Of a stretch of 64,000 nt of DNA, positions 38,227 through 47,071 are shown piece by piece. Position numbers and translations under genes: made by a program. Origin of the DNA: Poriferisodalis sp965208485 (GTDB lineage: Bacteria > Actinomycetota > Acidimicrobiia > Acidimicrobiales > Poriferisodalaceae); assembly GCF_965208485.1 (NCBI RefSeq), contig NZ_OZ242344.1:1116001-1180000 (forward strand). The letters run 5' to 3'. The notes under the pieces are model-generated. The model was not told the origin of the DNA. It did not search any database and saw only the letters and a program-made list of their open reading frames with translations. How positions within the stretch are numbered: the first letter of the stretch is position 1; every line of letters starts with the position of its first letter.

Positions 38227-38483
38227 GTCCCTGCCGGCGCGAGGGCCATGACCGATCCCGCAGCGCTTGCCGGTGCATCCGCACTGACGGGTCGGTGCAC
38301 AACTGGCAGCACCACAGCGTTGCCGCCTGAGGGCTGCCTGAACGCAGGCTGAGAATCCGGCGGGCGACACCCGCAGACGATCCGCGATCGGTACCTTGGG
38401 CCGAAGGTTCCGGCCGTCGCCCGCGACAGCCACAGCTTGACGACGGAGCCGGTCCCGAGCCGGCTCCAGCGAGGACGCGCCCG

Positions 38484-39875
38484 GTGCGAGGTTCAGCGCC
38501 ACAGTCACGGCCCCCGGCGGCACGCCGTGGGCTTGCACGCCGCTGGGTCGCAGCGCTCGCGTTTGCCTTGTTCGTCAGCGGCGTGCCCATCGCGGGCACC
38601 GGTGCGCAGTCCCAGCCGTCCGACGCGGAGCTGCGAGAGCGCCAGGAGCTGCTCGAACAGCAACAAGAGCAGCTGGAGGCCCAGCTTGCAGAGGAACGGC
38701 GAATTCGCGATGAGGCGCAGGCTCAGCTGCTCGCGAAGGTCTTGGAAGTCGACTTGGCGCAGGCCGATGTCAACGAGGTGCTCGAGGCCTTCGACCAACT
38801 CAAGCTGCTGGTGAACGACCAGCGCGCTGACCTTGAGCAGGCCGAGCTGGCGTTGGCTGCTGCGGAGGCGTCAGTGGAGGCTGCGCTCCATCGACAACTG
38901 TCGCTTGACGCCCTGCACGAAGAGCTGGGGCTGCGGGTCATCGATCTCATCGTGCAGACCTATATCGGCCACGACGCCTTGGTGGAGGGCTCCTATGGCC
39001 TGGTGCGCACCGGCGACATCTACGACGCCGCTCGTATCCGGGTGCTCATCGGCGCGGCACTCGGCGATCTGAATGTGACCGCTGACCAGCTGAGAGCCCT
39101 CACCATCGATGCCGAGCTGGCGCTGCGCGAGTTCCAGCGGGCCGAGGAACTGCGAGATGTTCGTCGCATCGAATCCGAGCGGGCGCTGGAGGATTTGCTC
39201 GACGCCGTCGAGCAGGAAGCCATCATTCTCACCGAGCTCGAGTACGTGCTTGACGCATTGCTCTACGAACAGGCAGCGATGCAGGAATGGAATGCCGAAG
39301 CCGCTGCCGATGCCGCCGAGACTGCCGACTTGGTCGCCAACGCCATCAGAGAGCAGAAGCAGATCGAGGCGGAGCTCAAGCGACGCAAGGAAGAGGAGGA
39401 ACGGCGCCGACGCGAAGCCGAAGAGCGGGCCCGCCGGCTGCGTGAAGGCACCGCCGGACAGCCCACCGACAACAACATCGACCCCAGCGAGCTCACTTGG
39501 GTGGGCGGCATTCGAGTGCACGAGTCGATCGCCAACCAGGTTCAAGACCTGCTCGTGCATGCTGCCCGCGACGGACTCAGGCTGACTGGTTGGGGCTATC
39601 GCACGGCCGCCTCGCAGATCGCTCTCCGGCGAGCCCACTGCGGCACGAGTGAATGGGCGGTCTGGCAGAAGCCGGCCTACCAGTGCCGACCGCCCACGGC
39701 CCGGCCCGGGCGTTCCATGCACGAGCGCGGTCTCGCGATCGACTTCATCTACAACGGTCGCTCGATCTCCACCCGCAACAACGCAGGATTCCGCTGGCTG
39801 GCCGCCAACGCGGCTGCCTACGGCTTGCACAACCTGCCCAGCGAGCCGTGGCACTGGTCCACGAACGGCAGATGA
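38484..39875 (+). CDS. secreted coiled-coil protein with VanY-like D-Ala-D-Ala carboxypeptidase domain
   Basis: A 463-residue protein. The signal peptide ends near GTGAQS. Residues 45-330 are almost entirely coiled coil (ELRERQELLEQQQEQLEAQL; EAELKRRKEEEERRR). The C-terminal 120 residues form an M15B peptidase domain: GWGYRTAASQIALRRAHC, SMHERGLAIDF (His and Asp zinc ligands) and PSEPWHWSTNG (final His). It resembles the long coiled-coil amidase activators and peptidases that act on septal peptidoglycan. The 38227-38483 gap before it has no gene. Confidence 0.85.
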   Translation: MRGSAPQSRPPAARRGLARRWVAALAFALFVSGVPIAGTGAQSQPSDAELRERQELLEQQQEQLEAQLAEERRIRDEAQAQLLAKVLEVDLAQADVNEVLEAFDQLKLLVNDQRADLEQAELALAAAEASVEAALHRQLSLDALHEELGLRVIDLIVQTYIGHDALVEGSYGLVRTGDIYDAARIRVLIGAALGDLNVTADQLRALTIDAELALREFQRAEELRDVRRIESERALEDLLDAVEQEAIILTELEYVLDALLYEQAAMQEWNAEAAADAAETADLVANAIREQKQIEAELKRRKEEEERRRREAEERARRLREGTAGQPTDNNIDPSELTWVGGIRVHESIANQVQDLLVHAARDGLRLTGWGYRTAASQIALRRAHCGTSEWAVWQKPAYQCRPPTARPGRSMHERGLAIDFIYNGRSISTRNNAGFRWLAANAAAYGLHNLPSEPWHWSTNGR

Positions 39876-40038
39876 CGGGCCGAGCCGAGGAGAGACGCCG
39901 GGTCGATACAGGAGCAAGACCGAGCAAGACCGAGACAGGCTGATGTCGGCATCGATGGCGTCCGGACCGACGTAGTTCTAGCTGAACAGTCGTTGCAGCA
40001 GATAGCGGGCTGTTGCCATTGTCCAGCCGTGCTTGTCG

Positions 40039-40329
40039 CTACCGGTAGTGGGCGAACAGCTCTTCGATGACTTCGGTGATGCCTTCGGAGGTGTGGCCCC
40101 GGGAGATGTCGATCGTGGCCACATTGCCGTACACGTGGATGTGGTCGACGCCTCCCCGCTGGAACAGGCGCCACGCCAGCAGGTCGGCCGGATCCTCGGC
40201 ACTGGCGGCGTCTCCAGCGCTGTTGTAGTAGCGGTGGCCCGTTCCCGTCAGCGGTCGGTTGGTCTCGAACTGCACCGTGCCCACACGGACCGACGACGGT
40301 CGTTCTGCTACTCGAACGGGCTGACCCAT
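40039..40329 (-). CDS. small conserved protein, NifU N-terminal-like
   Basis: A 96-residue protein: VQFETNRPLTGTG, HRYYNSAGDAAS, WRLFQRGGVDHIHVYGNVATIDI and ITEVIEELFAHYR. The order of a strand, a loop, a LF-x-x-x-GV-x-x-x-x-V core and a final amphipathic helix resembles the N-terminal domain of Nfu/NifU scaffold proteins, but no Fe-S Cys is present. Function inferred only from this similarity. Confidence 0.6.
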   Translation of the reverse strand: MGQPVRVAERPSSVRVGTVQFETNRPLTGTGHRYYNSAGDAASAEDPADLLAWRLFQRGGVDHIHVYGNVATIDISRGHTSEGITEVIEELFAHYR

Positions 40330-40416
40330 GGCCGATGAGCGTAGCGAGATATGTCGCTAGCTTGGGGCTGCTCGCATTCCGGAATTGCCACTGCTTGCAC
40401 GAAACAGGAGCCCGAC

Positions 40417-41700
40417 ATGGCCGCTGCCGACACCGCTGAGATCACCGAGGAGCAGTTTGCTGCTGAGGCGCTGGATTTCTTGGAGGCCAACGCCAAGCGC
40501 AAGGCCGAGCGGCGAGGGTTCGTCTGGGGCGAGGGGCCCGACAACGCGGCACTCTTCGAGGAGATCGACCGCGAGCGCGAGCGCGCCGAGCTGGAGGCGT
40601 CGAAGGAGTGGCGTGCCGCCAAGTACGACGCCGGCTTCGGCTGGATCAGCGGGCCGGCCGAGCTGGGCGGCGGCGGCATGCCCCGCAAGTTCGAGCGCGT
40701 CTGGGGCCAGCTCGAGAGCCAGTTCGACACACCCGACGGCGGCTTCTTCGGCATCGGCCTGGGCATGGTGGCGCCGACGATCCTGGCCCACGCCGAGCCT
40801 GAGGTGTCCGCCGAGGTGCTGCCCCAGATGTACCGGGCCGACATCGTGGGCTGCCAGCTGTTCTCCGAGCCAGGCGCTGGGTCAGACTTGGCCAGCCTGC
40901 AGATGCGGGCCGAACGCGACGGCGAGGAGTGGATCCTCAACGGCCAGAAGGTGTGGACGTCGGGCGCGCACTATTCCGATATCGGCGAGGTGATCGCCCG
41001 GTCCGACTTCGACCTGCCCAAGCACCAAGGCCTGACTGGGTTCCTCGTGGACATGAAGGCTCCTGGGGTGGAGGTGCGGCCATTGCGGCAGATGACCGGC
41101 GGGGCCAACTTCAACGAGGTGTACTTCACCGACGTGCGCGTGCCCGACTCGCACCGCCTCGGCGAGGTGAACCAGGGCTGGGGCGTGGCGTTGACCACGC
41201 TGATGAACGAGCGGGCGGCCATCGGCGGCGGCTCGGGCGGCGGCACTGGTGGGGGCAGCTTCACCAAGCTGTCGGCCATGGCCGCCCACTACGGGATGGC
41301 CGACGACGCCCTGGCCCGCCAGAAGCTCGCTGAGATCTACACCCACGGCAAGGTGCTGGGCTGGTCGAACCAGCGCACGATGGATGCACTGCGCGCCGGC
41401 AAGACGCCAGGTCCCGAGATGTCGCTGTCGAAGATGGGACTTATCCGCCAGATGAACGCCACCTGCGAGTTCGTGGCCGACACCATCGGCCCGAAGCTGG
41501 TGGTCGACTCGGGCGAGTGGGGCACGTTCTCGTGGGCCGGCTACGTGCTGGGCTTCCCGGCGATGCGCATCGCCGGCGGCTCAGACGAGGTGATGCGCAA
41601 CATCGTCGGCGAGCGTGTGCTGGGGCTGCCCAAGGAGCCCGGCATCGACACCACCAGCCCGTTCCGGGAGCTGAAGGTCGGCACCCAGCGCTCCGAGTGA
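40417..41700 (+). CDS. acyl-CoA dehydrogenase
   Basis: A 427-residue flavoprotein from the ATG at 40417, with AGGAG 8-12 bp upstream. Family marks: FSEPGAGSDLASLQMRAERD, WILNGQKVWTSGAHY and the C-terminal MRNIVGERVLGLPKEPG. The position corresponding to YEGT of medium-chain enzymes reads IAGGSDEV, so the catalytic Glu is absent or moved, as in the ACAD at 15370. An F420-type oxidoreductase follows by 10 bp. Confidence 0.9.
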   Translation: MAAADTAEITEEQFAAEALDFLEANAKRKAERRGFVWGEGPDNAALFEEIDRERERAELEASKEWRAAKYDAGFGWISGPAELGGGGMPRKFERVWGQLESQFDTPDGGFFGIGLGMVAPTILAHAEPEVSAEVLPQMYRADIVGCQLFSEPGAGSDLASLQMRAERDGEEWILNGQKVWTSGAHYSDIGEVIARSDFDLPKHQGLTGFLVDMKAPGVEVRPLRQMTGGANFNEVYFTDVRVPDSHRLGEVNQGWGVALTTLMNERAAIGGGSGGGTGGGSFTKLSAMAAHYGMADDALARQKLAEIYTHGKVLGWSNQRTMDALRAGKTPGPEMSLSKMGLIRQMNATCEFVADTIGPKLVVDSGEWGTFSWAGYVLGFPAMRIAGGSDEVMRNIVGERVLGLPKEPGIDTTSPFRELKVGTQRSE

Positions 41701-41710
41701 TTCGGCACTC

Positions 41711-42562
41711 ATGAAGATCGGGCTGGCACCCACGAACAGCGACTACGGCCCGCCGACGGCCGAGATGGCGGTTGAGGCGGAGCAGCGGGGCTATGACTCG
41801 CTGTGGGTGGGCGAGCACAGCCACATTCCCGCCAGCCGGGAGACGGTTCACCCCGACGGGGGCGATCTGCCGCAGCTCTACTGGCACATGCGCGACCCGT
41901 TCGTCTCGCTGGCGACAGCCGCCGCGGCAACGTCGAAGATCAAGCTGGCGATGGGCGTGTGTCTGGTGCTCGAGCACGAGATCTTGGACTTGGCCAAGAG
42001 CGTCGCGACGCTGGACGAGGTGTCCGACGGCCGGCTGCTGTTCGGTGTGGGCGTGGGCTGGAACCGGGAGGAATTGGCCAACGTGTCGAACGTGCCGTGG
42101 TCGCAGCGCTACAACGCCATGCGGGAGACGGTTGAAGCACTGCGGCTGCTGTGGACCGAGCACGAAGCCTCCTACTCAGGCGAGTTCGTGAACTTCGCGC
42201 CTTCGTGGGTGTACCCGAAGCCGGCGCAGCAGCCCGGTCCGCCGGTGCTGGTGGGCTGCCGAGGGCGGATCGGGATGCGTCACGTCGCCGAGTATGCGGA
42301 TGGCTGGTGCCCGCTCGATGTGGGCTTCAGGGACATCAGGGTCGGCATGGAGCGATTCCGGACCGCTGCAGAGGCAGCGGGCCGTGATCCCGACGGCATC
42401 CCGATCTCCATGTACTGCTACGCGAGCCCCGACGCCGAGAAGCTGGAGCTGTATCGCGAACTCGGCGTCGAGCGGATCGTCCTTGCCGCCCCCGACGGCG
42501 CGGAGCGCTTGGCGCGCTACGTCGACCGAAACCAGGACCTCGTCGACGCCTTCTCCGACTGA
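41711..42562 (+). CDS. LLM-class (luciferase-like) probable F420-dependent oxidoreductase
   Basis: A 283-residue TIM-barrel flavin/F420 enzyme: AEQRGYDSLWVGEH, KSVATLDEVSDGRLLFGVGVGWNREEL, and PPVLVGCRGRIGMRHVAEYADGW. This is the pattern of F420-dependent LLM oxidoreductases common in actinobacteria. It uses reduced F420 for a hydride transfer; the substrate is unknown. Likely an operon with the acyl-CoA dehydrogenase upstream. Confidence 0.87.
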   Translation: MKIGLAPTNSDYGPPTAEMAVEAEQRGYDSLWVGEHSHIPASRETVHPDGGDLPQLYWHMRDPFVSLATAAAATSKIKLAMGVCLVLEHEILDLAKSVATLDEVSDGRLLFGVGVGWNREELANVSNVPWSQRYNAMRETVEALRLLWTEHEASYSGEFVNFAPSWVYPKPAQQPGPPVLVGCRGRIGMRHVAEYADGWCPLDVGFRDIRVGMERFRTAAEAAGRDPDGIPISMYCYASPDAEKLELYRELGVERIVLAAPDGAERLARYVDRNQDLVDAFSD

Positions 42563-42583
42563 TCTCGCAGTCGGCCGGGCCGG

Positions 42584-43708
42584 CTAGAGCCGGCCGCGCA
42601 GATCGGCGAGGGGCACGAGCTCGGCTTGGGGGGTCTCGATGTCGCCTTCAGGCAGCATGAAGCGCCAGAAGGCGATGCCGAATGGGCGACCCTCGGTGTC
42701 GAGCCAGTTGGGAACGCCCGGGTCAATGTGGGAGATCACGGCAGTGAAACGTCCGTCGGCGTCGGCGACCATCTGGGCGCGGTTGAGCGAGATGGAGCGG
42801 TTCGCGTAGTCGAGCGATTGCAGGTGGCGGTTCCACAGGCTGATGTTGGCGTAGCGGCAGCGAGGCCAGCGGCCGCGGATCACCAAAGCCTCGTCGGGTC
42901 CGACCACGAACGGCGCCAGGGCGTAGGCGGCGTCGGTGGCGGCCAGGCCGAGGTCGCCTGGAAGGCCGGGCGGCGGGAACTCGTTGGGCACGAGCGACAC
43001 CCAGGATCGGGGCTCGCCCTGGGCCATCGGCACGCGGTCGGTGGTGAGCTCGCGAATAAACGCAGCGACTCGCCGGATGCCTGCGCTCACGGCGGAGTCG
43101 GACGGCCGCGGCGGTGGCGTGCCGTCGATGACTTCGATCTGCATCGCCGGCCACCGGTCCGGGTCTGTGCCTGCGTGCGTGGTGTCCTCGAAGTAGTGGC
43201 GGCTGATGATCTGCCCTTCCTCGGGCGGTGGCGCCAGCCAATTCCCCTGCTGGGGTTCGCCGCCGATGACGATCTCGAACCTGCCGTCGGCATCGACGTC
43301 CAGCGTCGTGTCGTTGAGCACGCCGAGCACCTGGTTGTCCATCGACCCCCAGCCGGCGCTCAACTCGACGGTGATCGACAGGTAGTCGGCGTCCTTGGTC
43401 TCCCCCCGCACCCGGTAGGCGTACTCGGCCGAGACCGGCGCCTCGAAGTACACCGTGTCGGGGTTGTCGCCGAGCAGCTTGCGGTTCGGCGTCACCAAGC
43501 GTTCGAAGCGGGGGGCGGACGGGTCGCGCTCGAACAGCCCCACCAGGCCCCACTGCAGGTAGTGCATGAGGGCACGGTGCGCCTCGACGGCGTCGTCGGC
43601 CGTGTACAGGTTCCACTCGGGCGACACCCAGCGTTCATCGGCGTCGCGCAGCACCTCACCCAGCTCGGCGAGGGCCCGGCGGGATTCGGTCTCGGGAAGC
43701 GGGTCCAT
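42584..43708 (-). CDS. DUF1214-domain protein
   Basis: A 374-residue protein from the ATG at 43708. The C-terminal half matches DUF1214: ALVIRGRWPRCRYANISLWN, YANRSISLNRAQ and GVPNWLDTEGRPFGIAFWRF. The N-terminal half is mixed alpha/beta (LLGDNPDTVYFEAPVSAEYA). No enzyme motif seen. It lies 13 bp downstream of the sulfotransferase gene, so the two are probably co-expressed, as is usual for DUF1214 proteins near lipid or steroid genes. Confidence 0.75.
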   Translation of the reverse strand: MDPLPETESRRALAELGEVLRDADERWVSPEWNLYTADDAVEAHRALMHYLQWGLVGLFERDPSAPRFERLVTPNRKLLGDNPDTVYFEAPVSAEYAYRVRGETKDADYLSITVELSAGWGSMDNQVLGVLNDTTLDVDADGRFEIVIGGEPQQGNWLAPPPEEGQIISRHYFEDTTHAGTDPDRWPAMQIEVIDGTPPPRPSDSAVSAGIRRVAAFIRELTTDRVPMAQGEPRSWVSLVPNEFPPPGLPGDLGLAATDAAYALAPFVVGPDEALVIRGRWPRCRYANISLWNRHLQSLDYANRSISLNRAQMVADADGRFTAVISHIDPGVPNWLDTEGRPFGIAFWRFMLPEGDIETPQAELVPLADLRGRL

Positions 43709-43721
43709 GATCGTGGCCGGC

Positions 43722-44975
43722 TCAGCCCTCTGGGGGCAGGTCGAAACGCTCGATGTACTGGGCCGTGGCGTCGCGTATGCCCTCGGCGGTGAAGCCCCAG
43801 TCCTCGGGCTGGTAGCGATGCACGCCGTACTTGCCCTTGGGTTTGTGGTCCAGGTAGTCCCGTACAGCGGCGGCGTAGGCATCGGTCATCGACAGACCCA
43901 TCTGCTCGAGCGCCACACCCAGCGTGGCCACCGGGTCAGTCACGAGCTGCACGTAGTTGACGTCCACGAATTGCTCGTCCGGCACCACGCCGGTTGCCCG
44001 CAGATTCACCGAGTCGTTGAGGGCGAACGCGAAGGCATCGTGCACGAAGTGCGCATTCCCGACGGCGTCGACGTCGCTGAAGCGCATCCAGTGGACCATG
44101 GCCGCGATATTGGCAGTGGAGGCCATCGTGCGGGCCGGATCGCGGTGGGTCTGGATCACCCAGGCGTCGCCGAAGGCTGCGAACAGCTGCGGCAGCACGA
44201 ACAGGTGGCCGGGCGTCTTGAGCACCCATTGCGTGGGACCCCCGCCGTGCTGGAGCACCTGGAGGATCTGCCGCTCGTAGCTGTAGTTCACGTCCAGGTC
44301 GGGAATCCACTGCGTCAGCGGGGCGATCATGCTCCAGTGGAACCCGGCGAAGCTGCCGGTGGTGAGGGTGATGCACTCGACGGGCAGATCGGCCCGGAAT
44401 TCGTGCATGGCCAGGAACTCGGGCTGGATGTCGGCCCAGAATTCCTGCTCGCACTGTCCCATCTCCAGCCGATCTGCGAGGCCCCCCTCGGGCAGCGGCA
44501 CCGGGTGCAGCGCCTCGGCGCCGAGCGGGGCTCGCAGGTCGGGATGCAACCCCAGCAGCTCGAACAGGATCGAGGTGCCCGAGCGGGCCGGGCCGGCGAT
44601 CATCACCGGCGAAGCCACGGGCTCAGCGGTGATCTGCGGCGTCGCGTCGATGGCTGCGGTGAGCAGCAGCCGGGTGCGCAGCGAGCGCAGCAGCTCCTGC
44701 TTGGTCATCAGCCGGCCCAGCAGGTGCATCGGCGAGGCGTCCAGCTCGGCAGACAGGGCCCCGAAACGCCTCTGCCAGCCCGGATCGCCCAGATCGCCGG
44801 CGGGCATGCCGCCGACAGAAGCTGTGGCCAGCTTCAGCAGTTCACCGGTGTCGATGGGCACCAGATCCTGGGGTCGCCCCCCGATCGAGTCGCCCATGAG
44901 GTTGATGCGCCGCACCCAGTCAGGCCGGGTGTAGCGCTCCCCCATGGACGGAAGTGCATTGCTTTCATGAGACAT
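43722..44975 (-). CDS. sulfotransferase family protein
   Basis: A 417-residue protein. The PAPS 5'-phosphosulfate loop is MIAGPARSGTSILFELLGLH near residue 145, and the 3'-phosphate site is WVIQTHRDPARTMASTA; LKTPGHLFVLP lies between. It transfers sulfate from PAPS to a hydroxyl; long actinobacterial members of this type act on lipids or sterols. The start MSHESNALPSMGERYTRPDW is an ATG with no competing start. Confidence 0.82.
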   Translation of the reverse strand: MSHESNALPSMGERYTRPDWVRRINLMGDSIGGRPQDLVPIDTGELLKLATASVGGMPAGDLGDPGWQRRFGALSAELDASPMHLLGRLMTKQELLRSLRTRLLLTAAIDATPQITAEPVASPVMIAGPARSGTSILFELLGLHPDLRAPLGAEALHPVPLPEGGLADRLEMGQCEQEFWADIQPEFLAMHEFRADLPVECITLTTGSFAGFHWSMIAPLTQWIPDLDVNYSYERQILQVLQHGGGPTQWVLKTPGHLFVLPQLFAAFGDAWVIQTHRDPARTMASTANIAAMVHWMRFSDVDAVGNAHFVHDAFAFALNDSVNLRATGVVPDEQFVDVNYVQLVTDPVATLGVALEQMGLSMTDAYAAAVRDYLDHKPKGKYGVHRYQPEDWGFTAEGIRDATAQYIERFDLPPEG

Positions 44976-45060
44976 ACGGGCGGCAAGGTATCAGCACGCC
45001 GCGGCCACGAACGGCCGAACCCGTGCCGCCAATTCGTGTGCACGGTGGAAGACTGTCCTT

Positions 45061-45213
45061 GTGAATCTGGACGCGGCGGCGCTGATCGAGCGGCTGACAG
45101 CGCAAGGCGTGATCTCTGCTCCGGTGAGCAGCGATCGGCCCCGAGCAACCGGCCAGCGGCTTCCGCGACCTCATTCGCCCCTGTCCGAGTTATTGAGCGG
45201 CCAACGGCGCTGA
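45061..45213 (+). pseudogene. C-terminal remnant of a Phd-type antitoxin
   Basis: A 50-codon frame from GTG: LDAAALIERLTAQGVIS, then RPRATGQRLPRPHSPLSELL and the end SGQRR. This is how C-termini of actinobacterial Phd/YefM antitoxins read, the toxin-wrapping part. The N-terminal DNA-binding fold is missing and no toxin gene follows in this orientation. Confidence 0.35.
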
Positions 45214-45227
45214 AGGCTGATCGTCGC

Positions 45228-45662
45228 CTACTTCGAGGCGGCTCCTGACACGGGCAATACAACAATCTCAAGATCAGTGATGCCTTCGAAGTCCGCAGGA
45301 TTCGCTGTGTACAGCGGCAGTCCATTCGAGATTGCTGTGGCAGCTATAAGCGCGTCGTAGGCCCGTGCTGCACGCTTGCGTCCGGAAGCCCGCAGGTCTG
45401 AGGCGACCTGACCGAAGACCCTGGCAGCAGCATCGTCGAACGGAAGTGGATCGAAGTCGGCCTCCGCCTGCTGCAGATGAGCTTGGAGCCCCGCGCGCTC
45501 GGCCGCGTCTGGAGCCACCAGCGGCCCGACGGACAGCTCAGCAAGCGTGATGGCAGTGATGGTCGGTTCGGCGGGCAGCATCCCGGCGTCGGCCATCCGC
45601 GGCAAGCCGATGACCGCATTGGTGTCCAGCACGCCACGGTCGTGCTGGTGCTCGACACTCAC
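45228..45662 (-). CDS. vapC: VapC-type PIN-domain ribonuclease toxin
   Basis: A 144-residue PIN protein. Asp13 (GVLDTNAVIGL), Glu42 (ITLAELSVG), Asp103 (AYDALIAATA) and Asp124 (NPADFEG) are the four acidic metal ligands. It cleaves RNA, often tRNA, when freed from its antitoxin. Its start overlaps the antitoxin stop (ATGA at 45659-45662), the normal arrangement with the antitoxin first. Confidence 0.87.
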   Translation of the reverse strand: MSVEHQHDRGVLDTNAVIGLPRMADAGMLPAEPTITAITLAELSVGPLVAPDAAERAGLQAHLQQAEADFDPLPFDDAAARVFGQVASDLRASGRKRAARAYDALIAATAISNGLPLYTANPADFEGITDLEIVVLPVSGAASK

Positions 45663-45895
45663 AGTGAGGGGTCCATCAGGTCATCGATTTCGGACCGGAG
45701 TCGGACGGGGTCGACATCGGGAAGCCGACGCCAGCGTTCGAGCAGTGTCGAGGCATCGAGCGCCCGGTGAGGCAGGGGACGCAGCTCCGCTACCGGCCGG
45801 CCAGACCGCGTGACGGTGAGCCGCTCACCCGCCTGCACACGATCGACGACATCGCCTCCATGATTGCGGAGCTGCCGGATGGTTACCTCGTCCAT
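45659..45895 (-). CDS. Phd/YefM-type antitoxin of the VapC toxin
   Basis: A 78-residue protein: EVTIRQLRNHGGDVVDRVQ, AGERLTVTRSGRPVAELRPL, then a disordered helix RLRSEIDDLMDPS that would wrap the toxin. It binds DNA as a dimer and represses its own operon. The start is the ATG at 45895; a perfect palindrome lies 10-25 bp upstream. Confidence 0.87.
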   Translation of the reverse strand: MDEVTIRQLRNHGGDVVDRVQAGERLTVTRSGRPVAELRPLPHRALDASTLLERWRRLPDVDPVRLRSEIDDLMDPSL

Positions 45896-45904
45896 GACAG
45901 CAAT

Positions 45905-45920
45905 GTATCACCCGTGATAC
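45905..45920. promoter_or_regulatory. palindromic operator between the VapBC pair and the RHH gene
   Basis: GTATCAC at 45905-45911 and GTGATAC at 45914-45920 form perfect 7-bp arms with a 2-nt spacer. The site sits 10 bp upstream of the antitoxin start (minus strand) and 33 bp upstream of the RHH gene (plus strand), inside a 57-bp divergent promoter. It is the natural site for antitoxin autoregulation. Confidence 0.6.
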
Positions 45921-45952
45921 AGCTTTCGGAGACCTACCCAGGTTCTGGCCAT

Positions 45953-46216
45953 ATGCCATACCGTATGGAAATGGCTCGACGAGAGGTGCGTGTCCAACTC
46001 GATAACGAACTCATCGAGCGTCTCGCGGAGATCGCAGACGCCGAAGGGACCAGCACGTCGGAGCTGCTGCGCAGGGGCGCACGAGCGGTGATCGAGGCTG
46101 CCGACGTCATGGCTGCCGATACTGAACTCATAGCTGCGTATCGGCGAGAGCCGCAAGATGAGGCGTTCGTCGAAGCTGCGACGCAACTCGCGGTCCGAAC
46201 CGCGATCTCGTGGTAG
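45953..46216 (+). CDS. ribbon-helix-helix DNA-binding protein (orphan antitoxin-like)
   Basis: Up to 87 residues, starts at ATG 45953, 45965 or 45971. REVRVQLDNELIERLAEIAD is a ribbon-helix-helix N-terminus with the first strand and helix, followed by STSELLRRGARAVIEAAD, the second helix. The C-terminal part is acidic (ELIAAYRREPQDE), as in MetJ/Arc-type antitoxins. No toxin gene follows; a broken DprA-like gene does. A short inverted repeat (CCATA-CCG-TATGG) overlaps the start region. Confidence 0.65.
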   Translation: MPYRMEMARREVRVQLDNELIERLAEIADAEGTSTSELLRRGARAVIEAADVMAADTELIAAYRREPQDEAFVEAATQLAVRTAISW

Positions 46217-46235
46217 AGCGCAACGAGATCGACTT

Positions 46236-46950
46236 GTGAGGCTCAGCGACGACGCGCTCGCGACGTTGGCCCTCGTTAGTCGGCTGTCCGTTGGCGACGT
46301 ACGGCCGTTGAAGGCATCGGAGTACTGGAAACTGACTGCGATCCTCGAAGCTGGTCCTAGTGGCGTGTCACAGTTTTCTTCCGGGCATCATGCAACTCGC
46401 TGACCTGTAAGAATGGGCTTGCTTCAGCCCCAGCCATTTCAGCGACGCACCACTAGCAGCTTGCTGGGAATGAGCGCCGCTGATCTGGCGGTTGACTCTG
46501 GAATCTCAAACTCGCTTGCGGATCGCGTGGCTGCTCTGGTGGATCGGGCGACGGCTCTCGCCTTCGAGCTCGAACGACTGGAACACTCCGGTGTGCAGAC
46601 GCTCACTCCGTTCGATGAGCACTATCCGAAGAGCTGGATGCAACGACTCGGGCCCAAGGCCCCTCCCCTGCTGTACGCAGCAGGGCCGGTAGAGCTGTTC
46701 GATGTCCCAGGACTCGGGGTCGTGGGCAGCCGAGACGTGAGCCCGTCTGGAGCTGAGGTCGCGGTCGAAGCGGCCAAGTGCGCTTCTCGACACGGCATTC
46801 CATTGGTGTCAGGCGGAGCCAGGGGCGTAGATCAGCTCGCCATGAATTCGGCGTTCGACTCGGGGGGCACCGTCGTCGGGCTGCTGGCGGACTCTCTGTC
46901 TCGCAAGCTCGCCAAGAGCGATGTCAGAGCAGCGATCCACAGTGGACTAG
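46236..46950 (+). pseudogene. truncated second copy of the DprA-like (PsyrA-like) gene
   Basis: This is a close copy of the gene at 61905-62891: LSDDALATLALVSRLSVGD, then DRVAALVDRATALAFELERL, FDEHYPKSW, GVVGSRDVSPSGAEVA, and SGGARGVDQLAMNSAF, all nearly identical. It is interrupted at 46357-46456 by a 100-bp miniature element and cut at 46947-46950 (CTAG) by an IS630-type end, losing the last third. The intact copy carries CTAG at both corresponding places. No RecQ partner gene precedes this copy. Confidence 0.8.
46357..46456. mobile_element. 100-bp IS630-type miniature element (MITE)
   Basis: Bounded by CTAG at 46357-46360 and 46453-46456. Ends are imperfect inverted repeats: TAGTGGCGTGTCACAG on the left against TAGTGGTGCGTCGCTG read from the right. 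The uninterrupted homologue at 62030 has a single CTAG at this place. The left end closely resembles the IS630-type end at 46947, so this is probably a deletion derivative. It has no coding capacity. Confidence 0.75.
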
Positions 46951-47022
46951 TGGTGTGTCGCGGTTTTGTTGAGGGCGGTTCGTGCTCGTTTGACTTTTGC
47001 GATGATGTGTTCGGCGGTCTTT
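46948..47022 (-). mobile_element. IS630-family transposase C-terminal remnant
   Basis: On the minus strand the last 24 codons read KTAEHIIAKVKRARTALNK and end TATHH, with the stop TAG lying in the CTAG site at 46947-46950. This is the usual tail of IS630 transposases. IS630 elements insert at CTAG and duplicate TA. The rest of the element has been lost or replaced: the IS3 element starts at 47022. Confidence 0.65.
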
Positions 47023-47071
47023 GAATCACCCCGGTTTTGGTGGAGGCTCTGTTCCTTGAGAGGATGGAGCG

